DNA of 64,000 nucleotides, taken from positions 16,528,827 to 16,592,826 of the forward strand of contig CM037476.1 of the NCBI GenBank assembly GCA_021014325.1, in the 5' to 3' direction. The notes under the pieces are model-generated. The model saw nothing but the letters and a program-made list of their open reading frames with translations. It was not told the DNA's origin and ran no database searches. Origin of the DNA: Plazaster borealis. Lineage: Eukaryota; Echinodermata; Asteroidea; Forcipulatida; Labidiasteridae. The stretch's first letter is position 1. Every line of letters begins with the position of its first letter. A program made the position numbers and the translations under genes. Below are positions 1 through 9,518 of this stretch, piece by piece.

Positions 1-67
1 AAACATTATGCCGTTTCACCAAACTTTATTACCAATAAGCCCTCATATTGAAACAGCTGTTAATGTG

Positions 68-175
68 TTCTGAGGCATCGCACGTATCAACGTATTTCAG
101 GTTGCTGTATAACACCATGTGTATACTTTGCTGTGTAGATTTGTTCTTGAGAACTTGTCTTGCAATTTGTGTCTA
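68..175. repeat. Dispersed repeat fragment, left edge
   Basis: This stretch is closely similar to 36925-37035, with the same order of short blocks (GAGGCAT, AACACCATGTG, TTTGCTGTGTAGATTT, GAGAACTTGTCTTGC). It lies just before the first visible exon of the solute transporter gene, so it is probably intronic. No coding potential is seen. Confidence 0.6.
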
Positions 176-233
176 CTTTTAAAAACTGAAACAGATGCCG
201 TTTAACCAAACTATTATTGTCTTTAAATTTAAG

Positions 234-2499
234 GCATCGAACCTGGACCTTCCTTCAACCATTGCCAAAGTGCTATCAACCTTGACAGCTATCTACAGCA
301 TCTCAGTCTTCTGTAATACTTCACAGCCTCTCTTGAGTCGTTTCTATGTCTTACCTCAGTTCAGCCTACTGAGGATCGTCGTTGTACTCGTCAATGCCCA
401 AGGTCTTATCCTGACGATGATACTCCGCTTCGGAGATATCGAATGCCTGGTTCCTCTGACGTGCGACAAACACTTGGTTTCAACAAGTGAGAGTTTTTTT
501 GTGTGTGGGTGTGTGTGTGTGTGTTTGTTGAGTTGTAAATAATTGTTTTCCTTTTCCTCACTACATGGTTCTAACATCAGTGCATTTGATTATTGATTGA
601 TTATACAAATAGAATCAGCCGAGAGGCTGAATTGTTGTTGTTGTTGTCAATTGTTGTTATTATGTTTTGTTTGTATTTCATACCATTGAGTCTCCTGCTT
701 GCTGACTTTCCATCCCTCTCTGCTCCTTCCCTATTCCCTTGTAATAAAGCGCATGGTATTAAGGTTTTATATTCTCATCTATATCATTTTGTTTAATGCT
801 CGTATAATAGTATATGAGCTTGCTATATCTCTCTGAGCATTTTATTACATTCTCAGGCCCTATAAACTGGAACACTCTCCCCGTATCACTTTGTGAATGT
901 AAATCACTCGTTCGTTTTAAACACAAACTGAAATCTGCTTTAATCCACCAGCTGTTTCAGTAAACTCTTTTTATCCTATACTTTACTGTTACTGGTCCCC
1001 CCCTATTGAATTATATCTCATCTTACTAATGTTGCTAGTCGCCGTACACGTTATTTTGTTTATTCGTCTGTTGTAAAGCTGTTGTTTTGTTTCGTTTTTT
1101 TGTAGGCTGTTCCTTGACAAGCCCCACTTTTTGGAACGTGCCTCCACATTTATATATATTGACTGTACTTTGTTTTCTTGATGATGTGGAAATAAACGTT
1201 GCTTTGAATTGAATTGAATGAATTGTTTCAGTTGACTCTCGTTATAACAAGATCGCTGTGGCCGGCCAAATTACCTCTTTATAACAGGAATGTTGTTTTA
1301 AGAGGACAGCAAAACAAAGAAACACAAAGCGGAAATGAGATTCTGGATTTAAGAATGTACTTTTTATAAGCAGGATCCCTTTATAACGAGCTCTTTATAA
1401 CGAGGGTTGACTGTATATGGGCGTTTTCATATCACAAGAATATGCTGTTGTCTACAAATCAGTGTTTGTGGGTAAACCGCTGCTCTTGTTTTGATTAAGC
1501 GCCTTTTTTAGGTGTTGTTGTATCGCCCCATCCCTGTTTAAAACATTCTGAAGTTTACAATCTTTGGAGATAATGAGTTCTGCGAGAAATAACGTCACGT
1601 GCCACTTGGGACACTCTTCACCACCATTTTGGCTTTAAAATGGAAACAAATATAACAATTATAGGTTTGGTAGAGCTGACAAAATAGTTGCAAATAGTGT
1701 TCATGTTTTGTGTGTTTAATAATACAGTTGAAATAACCCATCTGTGAAAATTTTGGCTTAATCCGTTGTGTGAGTCAGGAGAAAATAGTGAAAACCATAC
1801 AATTTAAGTATATAAAACACATCCATACTTTTGGTTGTAACAACCGAAATCATTATTTTCTCTTCTTTTTTTAGGTTTTCAGACACAGCTGTGTACAGTT
1901 TTCTCGAATATGACTTCATTTTAGAGGGAACTATTTCACAGACAACATTGGTTTTAGTATGAACTTCATAATCAGAAGAGCTTTCAGACTAAAACTAAAC
2001 AATTATGTTTTTTGTTTTATCCTTAATTCCGCAGGCCTATAAATACCTTTAAAGGTTTTTAATAAACATTATCATGGGGAACCAAGGACATGTTTAATGT
2101 ATTATGTTAACAGTGCACTACAAGCGTTTCAGTTAGTGTGTAAGATTCTGTCAAAATGCACAATTTTAAAGACTGAAACGGAGGTACTTGTTATACAAAA
2201 TTTCCTCATCAGCTATATATACTTTTTAAAAAGTGAGGGTTTTTTTCATCTGATTTTTCCCCGCAGTTATTCTGAATCTGCTTCTAATCTTGGAGATGTT
2301 TCCGCTCATGGTAACTTGCAGGTTCGTGATTTCCAGATGGATCCGGTCCGGAACGCACAACCAACACTACGTGGACACCGGGAACCGGAACGGTAGTGAC
2401 AATCCCAATAAGACGGCCAATCAAAACGACCCTGACGGTGGCCTAGAAAATAAATCGATTTCGCAGGTTGCTCTAACCGTGTTTTCTGGGGAGTATTAG
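234..2499 (+). CDS. SLC51A: Organic solute transporter alpha-like protein, 3' part (partial)
   Basis: These are the last two coding exons of a polytopic membrane protein of the OST-alpha/TMEM184 solute transporter family, 161 residues plus stop. Exon A is 234-486 (acceptor TTAAG, donor GTGAGA) and exon B is 2267-2499 (acceptor CCCCGCAG). The phase-1 junction joins cleanly into an Ile codon. Exon A gives STLTAIYSISVF, then the helix LLRIVVVLVNAQGLILTMIL and a loop with paired cysteines (GDIECLVPLTCDK). Exon B opens with the helix LNLLLILEMFPLMVTCRFVI and a polar tail rich in Asn, Asp and Gly. The order (amphipathic segment, helix, Cys loop, LLILE helix, basic stop-transfer, polar tail) matches the C-terminus of vertebrate OST-alpha as I remember it. 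In vertebrates OST-alpha pairs with OST-beta for basolateral bile acid and steroid export. The 5' exons lie outside the window. AATAAA at 2766 is a plausible poly(A) signal. The exon A start is inferred from the acceptor and could differ by a few codons. Confidence 0.75.
501..524. repeat. GT microsatellite
   Basis: An interrupted GT dinucleotide run begins 14 bases after the donor of the first solute-transporter exon, inside the intron. Confidence 0.8.
841..1221 (+). mobile_element. LINE 3' end: RT C-terminal fragment and tail
   Basis: Frame 841-963 reads GPINWNTLPVSLCECKSLV, then RFKHKLKSAL, and stops at 961-963. This is the typical extreme C-terminus of CR1/Jockey-type non-LTR reverse transcriptases (a W-N-x-L-P motif, then a basic K-x-x-L-K stretch). 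A 3' UTR follows to a short GAATT/TTGAAT tail near 1203-1222, as these elements end in short tandem repeats. The element is 5'-truncated and sits in the intron of the solute transporter gene. Confidence 0.7.
1229..1413. mobile_element. Pogo/Tigger-like MITE with CAGTTGA ends
   Basis: The left end CAGTTGACTCTCGTTATAAC is mirrored by GTTATAACGAGGGTTGACTG-type sequence at the right, giving terminal inverted repeats of about 20 bp around a 185 bp non-coding body. CAGT ends with a CTCGTTATAAC core are typical of pogo/Tigger-related non-autonomous elements. A TA target duplication is not clear on the left. It starts within ten bases of the preceding LINE tail. Confidence 0.65.
1414..2266. other. 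Intron remainder, nothing specific
   Basis: AT-rich intronic sequence of the solute transporter gene. Short segments near 1740-1830 vaguely resemble the internal part of the TTAA-type MITEs, but I could not establish ends. No exon-like open frame with splice sites is seen. Confidence 0.4.
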
Positions 2500-2623
2500 G
2501 GCAGGGACTGTATACACGGAGCGTGACGAGCGAAACACGACGGACGATGTAAAAACAATCACCATGACCTTCAAAGAAATCTATTTCACGGGTTGTTTTA
2601 ACCATGTTTCTGGGCAGTGTTAA
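2448..2623 (+). repeat. Internal duplication spanning the stop of the last exon
   Basis: A block of about 50 bp at 2448-2500 (AAATCGATTTCGCAGG, then CCGTGTTTTCTGGG) recurs diverged at 2572-2623 (AAATCTATTTCACGGG, then CCATGTTTCTGGGCAG). The first copy includes the stop codon of the solute transporter reading frame; the second lies in its 3' UTR. The last residues (QVALTVFSGEY) may therefore derive from repeat sequence rather than ancestral tail. Confidence 0.6.
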
Positions 2624-2765
2624 GATCGTACGCACCTAGTTTTTGTGTTTTTTATTTTTTTATTTGTACTTTATGTACACCTTCAAGTGATGGTCATCCT
2701 GCAAAGGTCGCAACGATTTTTAGAGTGATGTACTGTTCATTCAACAGTTTTTATTGTTTGACAAA

Positions 2766-2771
2766 AATAAA
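2766..2771 (+). terminator. Poly(A) signal candidate
   Basis: AATAAA lies about 270 bases after the stop of the solute transporter exon, followed by AT-rich sequence. It is the first canonical hexamer downstream of that stop. Confidence 0.5.
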
Positions 2772-2990
2772 GTTTTAGTGATAATATTAAAATATATATA
2801 TTTAGGATAATATATTGTGAGATTAATTGTTGATCTTATATTTTGCTTATACTCTTAACTCATGACAATCAGAATGCTAAACTTTTCCTCGTGTTATTTC
2901 CTAAAACAGTGCAAGGTATAGTCGTCCTTGTACACTATTATTGAAATTTAGCGCTTTCACGCTTTACCACTAGATGGCGTTCTGTACACG

Positions 2991-3242
2991 GCAGACCCAG
3001 AGCCGTATATTGAGAGAGTTGCGACAATTTACGATTAGAAGCCATTTTGTCTCCAAAAAATGCATTGGCGAATACAGGGTGCCAGACTAGTCTGCCCATT
3101 GGGTTGTACTGCATTTTGGAACAAAATGGCGTCCAGCAACCACGTGACCGGAGAAAGCTGGTCCCTCCATGTCGCAACTCTCTCAATACACAGCTCTGAG
3201 CAGACCCAGAGCCGTATATAATACACAGCTCTGAGCAGACCA
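2991..3242. mobile_element. Foldback MITE with CATTTTG/CAAAATGG core
   Basis: The left arm (GCAGACCCAGAGCCGTATAT, TGAGAGAGTTGCGACA) is matched in reverse by the right arm (TGTCGCAACTCTCTCAATAC, ACAGCTCTGAGCAGACC). The right end is duplicated: a second short copy runs to 3242. The interior carries GAAGCCATTTTGTCTCC and ACAAAATGGCGTCC. No coding capacity. Confidence 0.7.
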
Positions 3243-3299
3243 TAGAGGTGATTTTTTTTTTACGGACACGTTTATACGTCATCGTTGTTTAGTAGGTGT

Positions 3300-3860
3300 G
3301 TGAAAAGCGTGCAATATGTTTATTTTTTGTGAACACAATCCCTTCTCAAATGGTCTAAACAGATGGAAAGAGACCCTCAAAATCCAAATAAACACTATCC
3401 CAAATAATTGTTAAATATGCCCAAGTGACAATAATGAGTGCAACTGTTCGCCATCCTAATATTTTGTCAGTAGGTCATACCTTGGTGTTTAGGCCTAAGT
3501 GTAATTGTATAACTTTGATGGTTTTTGGGGTGTTTTTTCGCTGACATTTTCTAGGTCAACTGTTTGCCCAGAATTAAAGTGGCTTTCAAATCTTGGCAGG
3601 CTATATGTTTCCAATGGGGAACTTGTGGATTTTTGACAATAAATGACGGAGTAAAAAATGTTTGTTTACAAAACAAACCTACTAAAAAAGTTCGGCGCGA
3701 TTTCATAATGTACCGGTAAGGTTTTGAATCATCGTCGAAAGCATTGTAACAGCGTTTCGGCTCCGATGAAATTACAGCATTATAGGGGCACTTGTACGAA
3801 ACGAACAAGCGAGCGATATCTGCAATGGTCCTATTCGCTACATGCACGGATCCGCCATGT
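3300..3860. other. No feature recognised
   Basis: AT-rich sequence without convincing exon, repeat ends or tandem structure. The open frames here are short and have no recognisable domain. Confidence 0.4.
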
Positions 3861-3864
3861 GCCT

Positions 3865-4002
3865 GTATAGAGCCTCGACTTCATGCTTCATTTGTATTGT
3901 ATTTATGTATATGTTTAGATGAAAGTGTCATTACATTACCATGACAGCACATAGTCATATAATTGTTCTATTCACTACTGTCCCCAAGTCGAGGCTCTAC
4001 AC
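3865..4002. mobile_element. Small MITE with AGAGCCTCGACTT ends
   Basis: GTATAGAGCCTCGACTT at the left is inverted as AAGTCGAGGCTCTACAC at the right, around a 105 bp non-coding middle. The total of 138 bp fits a short non-autonomous DNA element. Superfamily unknown. Confidence 0.6.
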
Positions 4003-4404
4003 GAAAATGGCTGACCGTGCAAAGGGCAAAAATGTCTATCACATGACATATATTCTGACTGTGCCAAATTTCATGCTTGTACAATAAAATGCACTATTCC
4101 CCCCGACCATTTCTTTCCATTCGACCCGCTATTTTGCAGTACAGTACTCACATAAATAATAAATTGACCATGTCATCTCGCGGGAAAAAGCAAGACCCCT
4201 CCCGTGTACCGGATGTGTTTACCTTCCGAGGTTTTGGCCACGCACTTGACTTTTGCAGCTAAAGCGAGGTCAGTAGAACTCGACGGAAGTCAATAATATT
4301 GTTACCAGTGCTACATGCTGATTATGATAAGATGATAATCCATAGTCATCTTAAAATTTGATAACTTATGTTGATACACTTGGAGGAATTGAAAGTGTTA
4401 GATC

Positions 4405-4670
4405 TTTCCTCGAATTTATATGGAGCTGTACTCGAACAGGCAACCATGAGTTCCAGGCAATCTCTAAGAAGAAAAAACATCCACATGTAGGAATTGAAAA
4501 TTTTATAGCTTCACTCGAATTTATATGGAGCTGTACTCGAACAGGCAACCAGTTCCAAGAAGAAAAAAGCATTCACGTGTCAATTTCCAAACAATTTTCG
4601 TTGGACAGTATTAGATAGTGTTCCTTGTGCATACGGTAAAATTGGTTGCCTCCAAATTGTCTGTAAAGGT
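4405..4670. repeat. Dispersed repeat with local 104 bp duplication
   Basis: The block CGAATTTATATGGAGCTGTA is present at 4411 and again at 4515, each followed by CTCGAACAGGCAACCA and an AAGAAGAAAAAA stretch. The second copy plus downstream sequence (GTGTTCCTTGTGCATACGGT, TTGGTTGCCT) matches 59360-59700, where a MITE interrupts it. The mobile source is unknown. Confidence 0.6.
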
Positions 4671-4805
4671 TGACCTGCCTTTAGAATTATTAAAAATCGC
4701 TAAACTTTTTTTAATTTTTTACGTTTATTTCAATGCTACCATAACTCACAGAATAATACAAAATGTTTTATATTCAAATTGACAGTACATGTATATCAAT
4801 ATTTA

Positions 4806-5060
4806 ATATGGTCCAGTAATCCACCTTTTCACACTGACCATCCTTTGTGCTCACTACCTTTCTTTGATTGGCTATAGTTTTCCCGCTTTTTTTCTGGATA
4901 CCTTCCCTTTGCTCCTCTTTTTGCTATAAATGGATATGTTTGTGTCTGTGTTTGTTTATGCCTCTGACGAAGGTCCGGTTTGTATCGAAAGCTAAGGCCA
5001 TCTCCCCTACACATTTTATATAATATTGTATATATTCTGTAAATAAAGTGTAAATGAACA
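4806..5060 (+). mobile_element. LTR-like repeat unit with TATA box, GAAGGTCCGG motif and poly(A) signal (copy 1)
   Basis: The order is ATGGTCCAGTAATCCA, a GATTGGCTATA-TTTTCCCGC block, the TATA-like CTATAAATGGATATG, the motif CTGACGAAGGTCCGGTTTG, then TCGAAAGC, and AATAAA at about 5041. The same order recurs at 5285-5560, and the 3' half at 25766-25850. Promoter, short motif and poly(A) within 250 bp look like an LTR or the pseudo-LTR of a Penelope-like element. No reverse transcriptase is adjacent, so the class is inferred. Confidence 0.5.
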
Positions 5061-5284
5061 CATTTTTTTTCTGTCAATAAGTTGTTTTTTATAAATTTGT
5101 TACTATAACTATCTCATGTAGTAACCTTTTTTCCACAGGTCCCTCACACCTATTTTTAATATCATCCTACCTTTGATCTTGCTATTCTTTAATTGACCAT
5201 TGTTAGTTGCATCATGATGCAACTTGCTCTCCAATCCTACCCTTTCATGTTTCCCTGCATTGTTATCGAACAATGCATTTACCA

Positions 5285-5560
5285 CTTTTATGGTCCAGTA
5301 ATCCATCCTTTCATACTATACATCCTTTGTCCTCACCACTTTACTCCTATTGGTTCATAGCCACCAATTGTTTCTGAAATAGAAACTTTGATTGGCTATA
5401 ATTTTCCCGCTTCTTTTTGGATCATTTCCTTAATCCCTTTCCTCTCTCTCTTTCTATAAATGGATATGTATTTGTTTGTACTTGGTTTATGCCTCTGAAG
5501 AAGGTCCGGTCTGAATCGAAAGCGAAGGCCATCTACCCTACTCATTATATTTAATAAACA
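5285..5560 (+). mobile_element. LTR-like repeat unit (copy 2)
   Basis: Diverged direct copy of 4806-5060. ATGGTCCAGTAATCCAT, a GATTGGCTATAATTTTCCCG block, CTATAAATGGATATG, CTGAAGAAGGTCCGGTCTG and TCGAAAGCGAAGGCC are in the same order, ending near an AATAAA. The two copies are about 225 bp apart with only unrelated non-coding sequence between them. Confidence 0.5.
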
Positions 5561-5934
5561 TTTATATAAAAGTGAACATTAAACAAAATGGCAACATCTA
5601 TAGGGAGGGCCGGGGTGAAGCAACAGCTTTTGTTCTCCAGCCTATGGACGGACAGACAACATGACAGACATACATGAAAAGACAGCACATAAACGGGCGT
5701 AAGACAGTAATCAAGGCTCCTACCGTGCATTAGTATAGATTTTCCGGACATTTTCGGCAAAAAACAGCCTATTATCACATACAGTCATTCGTTTTAAAGC
5801 ATTTTTAAGTCTTCAGTTGAAACCGTCATTCAATTTCACTATGAGGCATGCACATGAACGTGGCCCTTTTTAGCCATGTAAAATTGGTCTTCGATTCTAG
5901 TAGAGTTTGTGTAGACTTCTTTGAGTGAAAAACT

Positions 5935-6125
5935 GATGCGAATTTGAATGCTGTTCGAGTGGATATAGCTTTTTAAATCGCATGGCCAAATAAAAAGACA
6001 ATTTGCTCACCAATTATAATTTAATTACTGTTTTGAGGAGCTTTCAATTTCGCGCTAAATATAAAAACGCGGCGTTTAAATTGGCTGCTTATAATATTTG
6101 CCGAAAACGACAGTGAAAAGCTGCT
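5935..6125 (+). repeat. Dispersed repeat, copy 1 (pair at 23545)
   Basis: Shares with 23545-23740 the string TGTTTTGAGGAGCTTTCAAT, then TTCGCGC, a CGCGGCGTTTAA-like block, and TTGCCGAAAA before a GAAAA stretch. Same orientation, clearly diverged, no coding capacity. Confidence 0.55.
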
Positions 6126-6334
6126 GTATTATCGACCATGTCATGTCATTCGTAAAAAACTAGAGCAACCTTTAGCGTTCCATTTCCTGGCAGGCAAGAT
6201 AATCTTGTTCATGGACGATTCTCCGCCCACACCACTGTAATTTCCACAGAAAAAGGTAATGTCAAGTAATTCGTGGATAATAGTTGGTAAGGGTGTTCTA
6301 TATCTGCCATCTCGCATCGTCCCTTATCGAATCT

Positions 6335-6435
6335 CCCCTTGCGTTTTTCAATCTCGTATCTCGCATTATTGAATCTAGCGTTATCAAATCTCGCGTTATC
6401 GAATCTCGCGTTATCGAATCTCGCATTAGGTTTTT
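6335..6435. repeat. Minisatellite, about 15 bp unit
   Basis: Degenerate tandem copies of a 15 bp unit (GAATCTCGCGTTATC and variants such as GAATCTCGCATTAGG) run just left of a TTAA-type MITE. On the minus strand the array is open and would give a repeating five-residue NARFD peptide, but nothing else suggests translation. Confidence 0.75.
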
Positions 6436-6459
6436 CAATCTCCCCTCTCGCGTTAAATG

Positions 6460-6834
6460 TTAAAGGTATCGTACACGTTTGGTAATGACTCAAAACAAAT
6501 ATTAGCATAAAAACTTACTTGGTAACAAGCAACAGAGAGCTGTTGATAGTATAAAACATTGTAGGAAACGACTCCCTCTGAAGTAACGTAGTTTTTGAGA
6601 AAGAGGTCATTTCTCACTAAAATAATAAAAACTTCTTGCAAGAAGTTTTTATTCCTATCTGAAAGCACACAAATTTGTACAACAAGGGTGTTTTTTCTTT
6701 CATCATTTTCTTGCAACTTCAATGACCAATTGAGCCCAAATTTTTCACAGGCTTGTTATTTTATGCATATGTTGGGATACACCAAGTGAGAACACTGGTC
6801 TTTGACAATTACCAAACGTGTACGATGCCTTTAA
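6460..6834. mobile_element. TTAA-type MITE, family A, complete copy
   Basis: About 375 bp with ends TTAAAGGTATCGTACACG and CGTGTACGATGCCTTTAA, each continuing as TTTGGTAAT/ATTACCAAA. The centre carries a 30 bp palindrome built on ACTTCTTGCAAGAAGT. Internal landmarks are AGTAACGTAGTTTTTGAGAA, GAAAGCACACAAATTTG, GACCAATTGAGCCC and CACTGGTCTTTGACAATTAC. Other copies lie at 25171, 30175, 31288, 34213 and 56317. Non-coding; TTAA at both ends suggests piggyBac-like targeting, but no transposase is present. Confidence 0.85.
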
Positions 6835-7165
6835 CAGGTCATGTTATACTCTGTGTTTGTTTACATCAACGTACAGTCTGGTTCACTGACGACTCTTTAA
6901 AACAACTACCTCACATAATTCACAAAATATATCGTTATTATTATCTAACCGTAACAACAACATCATCACGTCTATATTATATTCCGTTGCAGCTTAATGG
7001 GCCCATCTAATTCGTGGAGAAAATAACTTCAAGAAGATGTAAATAACTTTTCTGATTAGTGCAATCAGCTTGTTTTTATGACTGTTATCTACTGTAACCC
7101 TATAAGCCTACATCAATAGTATAAGTTGATATTAATTAGTAGGCTTTGTCTTATACTATTATTAT

Positions 7166-7567
7166 AAATAATAATAATAATAATACGCAGTTCTTATGGG
7201 TGTCTCAAAGCGCTCATTATTTTTCCTACAAGGTAAGTGGAGTTACGTGTTGAAGTATGATACCTTTTTACTTTACATAGCACCATCTAATGGTTTACAA
7301 GGTGCTGTGGCGCAATATGCTGCCAATCAAACCAGGAACACCGGAGTGAACCCCCTCTCTTTACGATAAGTGCACTGGGTTCTTTTACGTGCATTACACA
7401 ACACACGGGACCTACGGCTTAACGTCCCATCCGAAGGACGAAGCATGTGGTTAAGTGTCTTGCTTAAGGACACAAATGTCACGACTGGGATTCGAACCCA
7501 CACGCTGCTGATCAGAAACACCGGAGCTTGAGTTCGGTGTTCTTATCCGCTCGGCCACGACACGCCA
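7166..7567 (-). mobile_element. tRNA-derived SINE, family S1
   Basis: Minus-strand SINE. The tRNA-like head is at the right: GTGGCCGAGCGGATAAGA-type A box, GGGTTCGAATCCC B box at about 7489-7501, with a long variable arm like tRNA-Leu or Ser. The body contains TGCACTGGGTTCTTTTACG and GTGCTGTGGCGCAATATG read on the plus strand. A (TTA)n-type tail lies at 7164-7190. It is nearly the same as 44611-45015 and related to 33646-33930 and 47140-47424. Confidence 0.8.
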
Positions 7568-7754
7568 CGACATGCGAAATGATTAGGAAATTTCCGCTCA
7601 AAATTAAACCATTCAATATTACCTTTACAGTCGAACACAACTGCGATGACAGATCCCTCAGCAAACCTTTCAAATCCAGACAAGCTTTCTTAACAATTTG
7701 AATAACACAGTCTGGATCCCTGAGACGCACATAGGTATTTAATTTAATAAATAA

Positions 7755-7870
7755 TTGAGAAAATAGAATTAGCTGTTGCAAACTGCTTACCAACCAAAAG
7801 GACCTATGGTATAAATGCGAAAAATAGGTAATGGCCTGACGTTTTGACCCTAGCAGAGTCTTTCTTGAAG
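7755..7870 (-). repeat. Dispersed repeat with GGGTCGAAACGTCAGGCC motif (minus)
   Basis: Reverse complement of a unit also seen at 34039-34155 and 49664-49780 and in fragments at 26095-26262. The unit runs GAGAAAGACTCTGCTAGG, GTCGAAACGTCAGGCC, TTGCATTTATACCAT, AGGTCCTTTTGGTTGGTAAG, CAGTTTGCAACAGCTAATTC. Short units with a GAAACGTC core recur at the ends of several retroelements; the parent element is not visible. Confidence 0.6.
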
Positions 7871-8023
7871 GCTAATAATCATGACAAGACAACACACATG
7901 AACAGGTCTATGAGTGTAATTGCTATTTTCATTGTCCCTGTATTAAATTAACAATCCTTCCAATGACTCTATGTTCACAAGATCTCCTTGTGGAGCATCC
8001 TTCACTGATAGAATTTCCTCGTT

Positions 8024-8380
8024 GAGACCTTTTGTTCTGTTAGTGTTTCATCTTCATATAACAGAAGAATTTGGGGCACAACGTCACGCAGTAACCATGA
8101 CCATGTATGGCTCGGTTCCAATGCTATAGCGACTGGTCTAACACAGACAATTTCATTAAAATAACAAGACGGTTGACAACTTTTTTGTTTATGATTGAGA
8201 CCTTTTGTTCTGTTAGTGTTTCATCTTCATAACCTAACAGAAGAACTTGGGGGGGGGGGGCAACGTCACGCAGCAACCATGACCATGTATGGCTCGGTTC
8301 CAATGCTATAGCGGCTGGTCTAAACACACGACAATTTCATTAAAAAAAACAAGACGGTTGAAGACTTTGTTGTTTATGAT
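8024..8380. repeat. Tandem duplication, 173 bp unit, two copies
   Basis: GAGACCTTTTGTTCTGTTAG starts at 8024 and again at 8197. Each is followed by TTTCATCTTCAT, AACGTCACGCAG, ACCATGTATGGCTCGGTTCC, AATGCTATAGCG and AAGACGGTTGA. Copy 2 has gained a run of 12 G at 8249-8260. The copies differ by only a few bases, so the duplication is recent. Confidence 0.85.
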
Positions 8381-9239
8381 TGATTGTGTCGCAAAATTGC
8401 GAACTTGTTTCTGCTTGAATTAACTTTCATTGGAGAAAGAGATTGGAACACACAACAGTGCAAAATTAAACCCATACTCTTCAAGGCTTTAACTTGAATG
8501 AAGTGGTTTCATCAAAAAAGTTCAACTGTTTTTGTATTATTATTATTTTTCAATATTTAGAAAAGGTTTTCCTCGAAGCAGTTTATTAATTACTTTCCAA
8601 AGATATGGCTGTATGCCCTTTTTTCCCAGTTGGTCAAGATGCTGTTGACCACAGCTACATGAGCGAACAAATTTTTACGGGAATGTCACTTCAACTTGTT
8701 TATAATGTATTTGTTTATCAATTTTATATGTAGTTTTGATATTTTGTACACTTCGGAATTTTTCGTTATTATTGATCAACAAATTTGGCGCTAGCCTCAC
8801 GGTTTTGAAAAACTAGCTACACTTCTGCCGACGGCGTGCGTCAAAACGACAATAATTTGATGTCAATTTTTGGAGGTTGCTTTGTTATACATCCATGTTG
8901 CACTCCCAATGACGTAACATGAGTGATGACGTAACAGGGCTTTTCGTGAATCTTTCTGAAAAGCACCGGAGGAGGGTATTCAAATTATTGGGTTTTTTTT
9001 ACAATTAATATCTGTTTAATCTCATGTGAACTCAATTTCTTTACTGATTGAGCACATTTTAGATTAATTTCAGCAAAGATTACCATTTTCGTTCAAGCTG
9101 GTCTTTAAATCAAGTTTTCTTGCAGAAAACACGCACAGCGATAGTCGAGCCGCGGCCATTCGGGTCGGCCGCAGTACATTAGCAGGCTGTTTATAATTAT
9201 ACATCTTTTAGTAATATCTACAAGTTAATGAACAAGCTT
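8381..9239. other. No feature recognised
   Basis: AT-rich sequence with no supported exon or clear repeat boundary. A short GC-richer island near 9150-9180 has no open frame of note. Confidence 0.4.
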
Positions 9240-9518
9240 AATTGGTATAGAGCACTGTGGAGCCGTCGATATTATAAACCATCGTTTAGAAACGACCCAC
9301 TCTGAAGTAATGTAGTTTTAGAGAAATATCATGTATCTGAAAGCACACCATTCTATGCAACAAAGGGTGGGTTATTTTCTTTCATTATTTTCTTGCAACT
9401 TCGATGAGCAAGTTGAACCCAAATTTTTACAGGTTTGTTATTTTATGCATATTATGTTGGGAGACATCAAGTGAGAACACTGGTCTTTGACAATTACCAA
9501 AAGTATACCATGCCTTTA
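9240..9518. mobile_element. TTAA-type MITE, family A, degenerate, left end missing
   Basis: Diverged copy keeping CTCTGAAGTAATGTAGTTTT, TCTGAAAGCACACCA, TTTTCTTGCAACTTCGATGA, ACACTGGTCTTTGACAATTA and the right end CCATGCCTTTAA. The left terminus and the central palindrome are lost. Confidence 0.7.

Noticed and set aside
4960..5000. Hammerhead ribozyme
   Set aside because: CTGACGA and GAAA boxes are present in the right order, but the bases between them do not form a stem II; kept only as a remark.
6209..6508. 99-codon minus-strand frame with NARFDNARFD peptide repeats
   Set aside because: It is the translation of the 15 bp minisatellite and runs into a MITE end; no other support.
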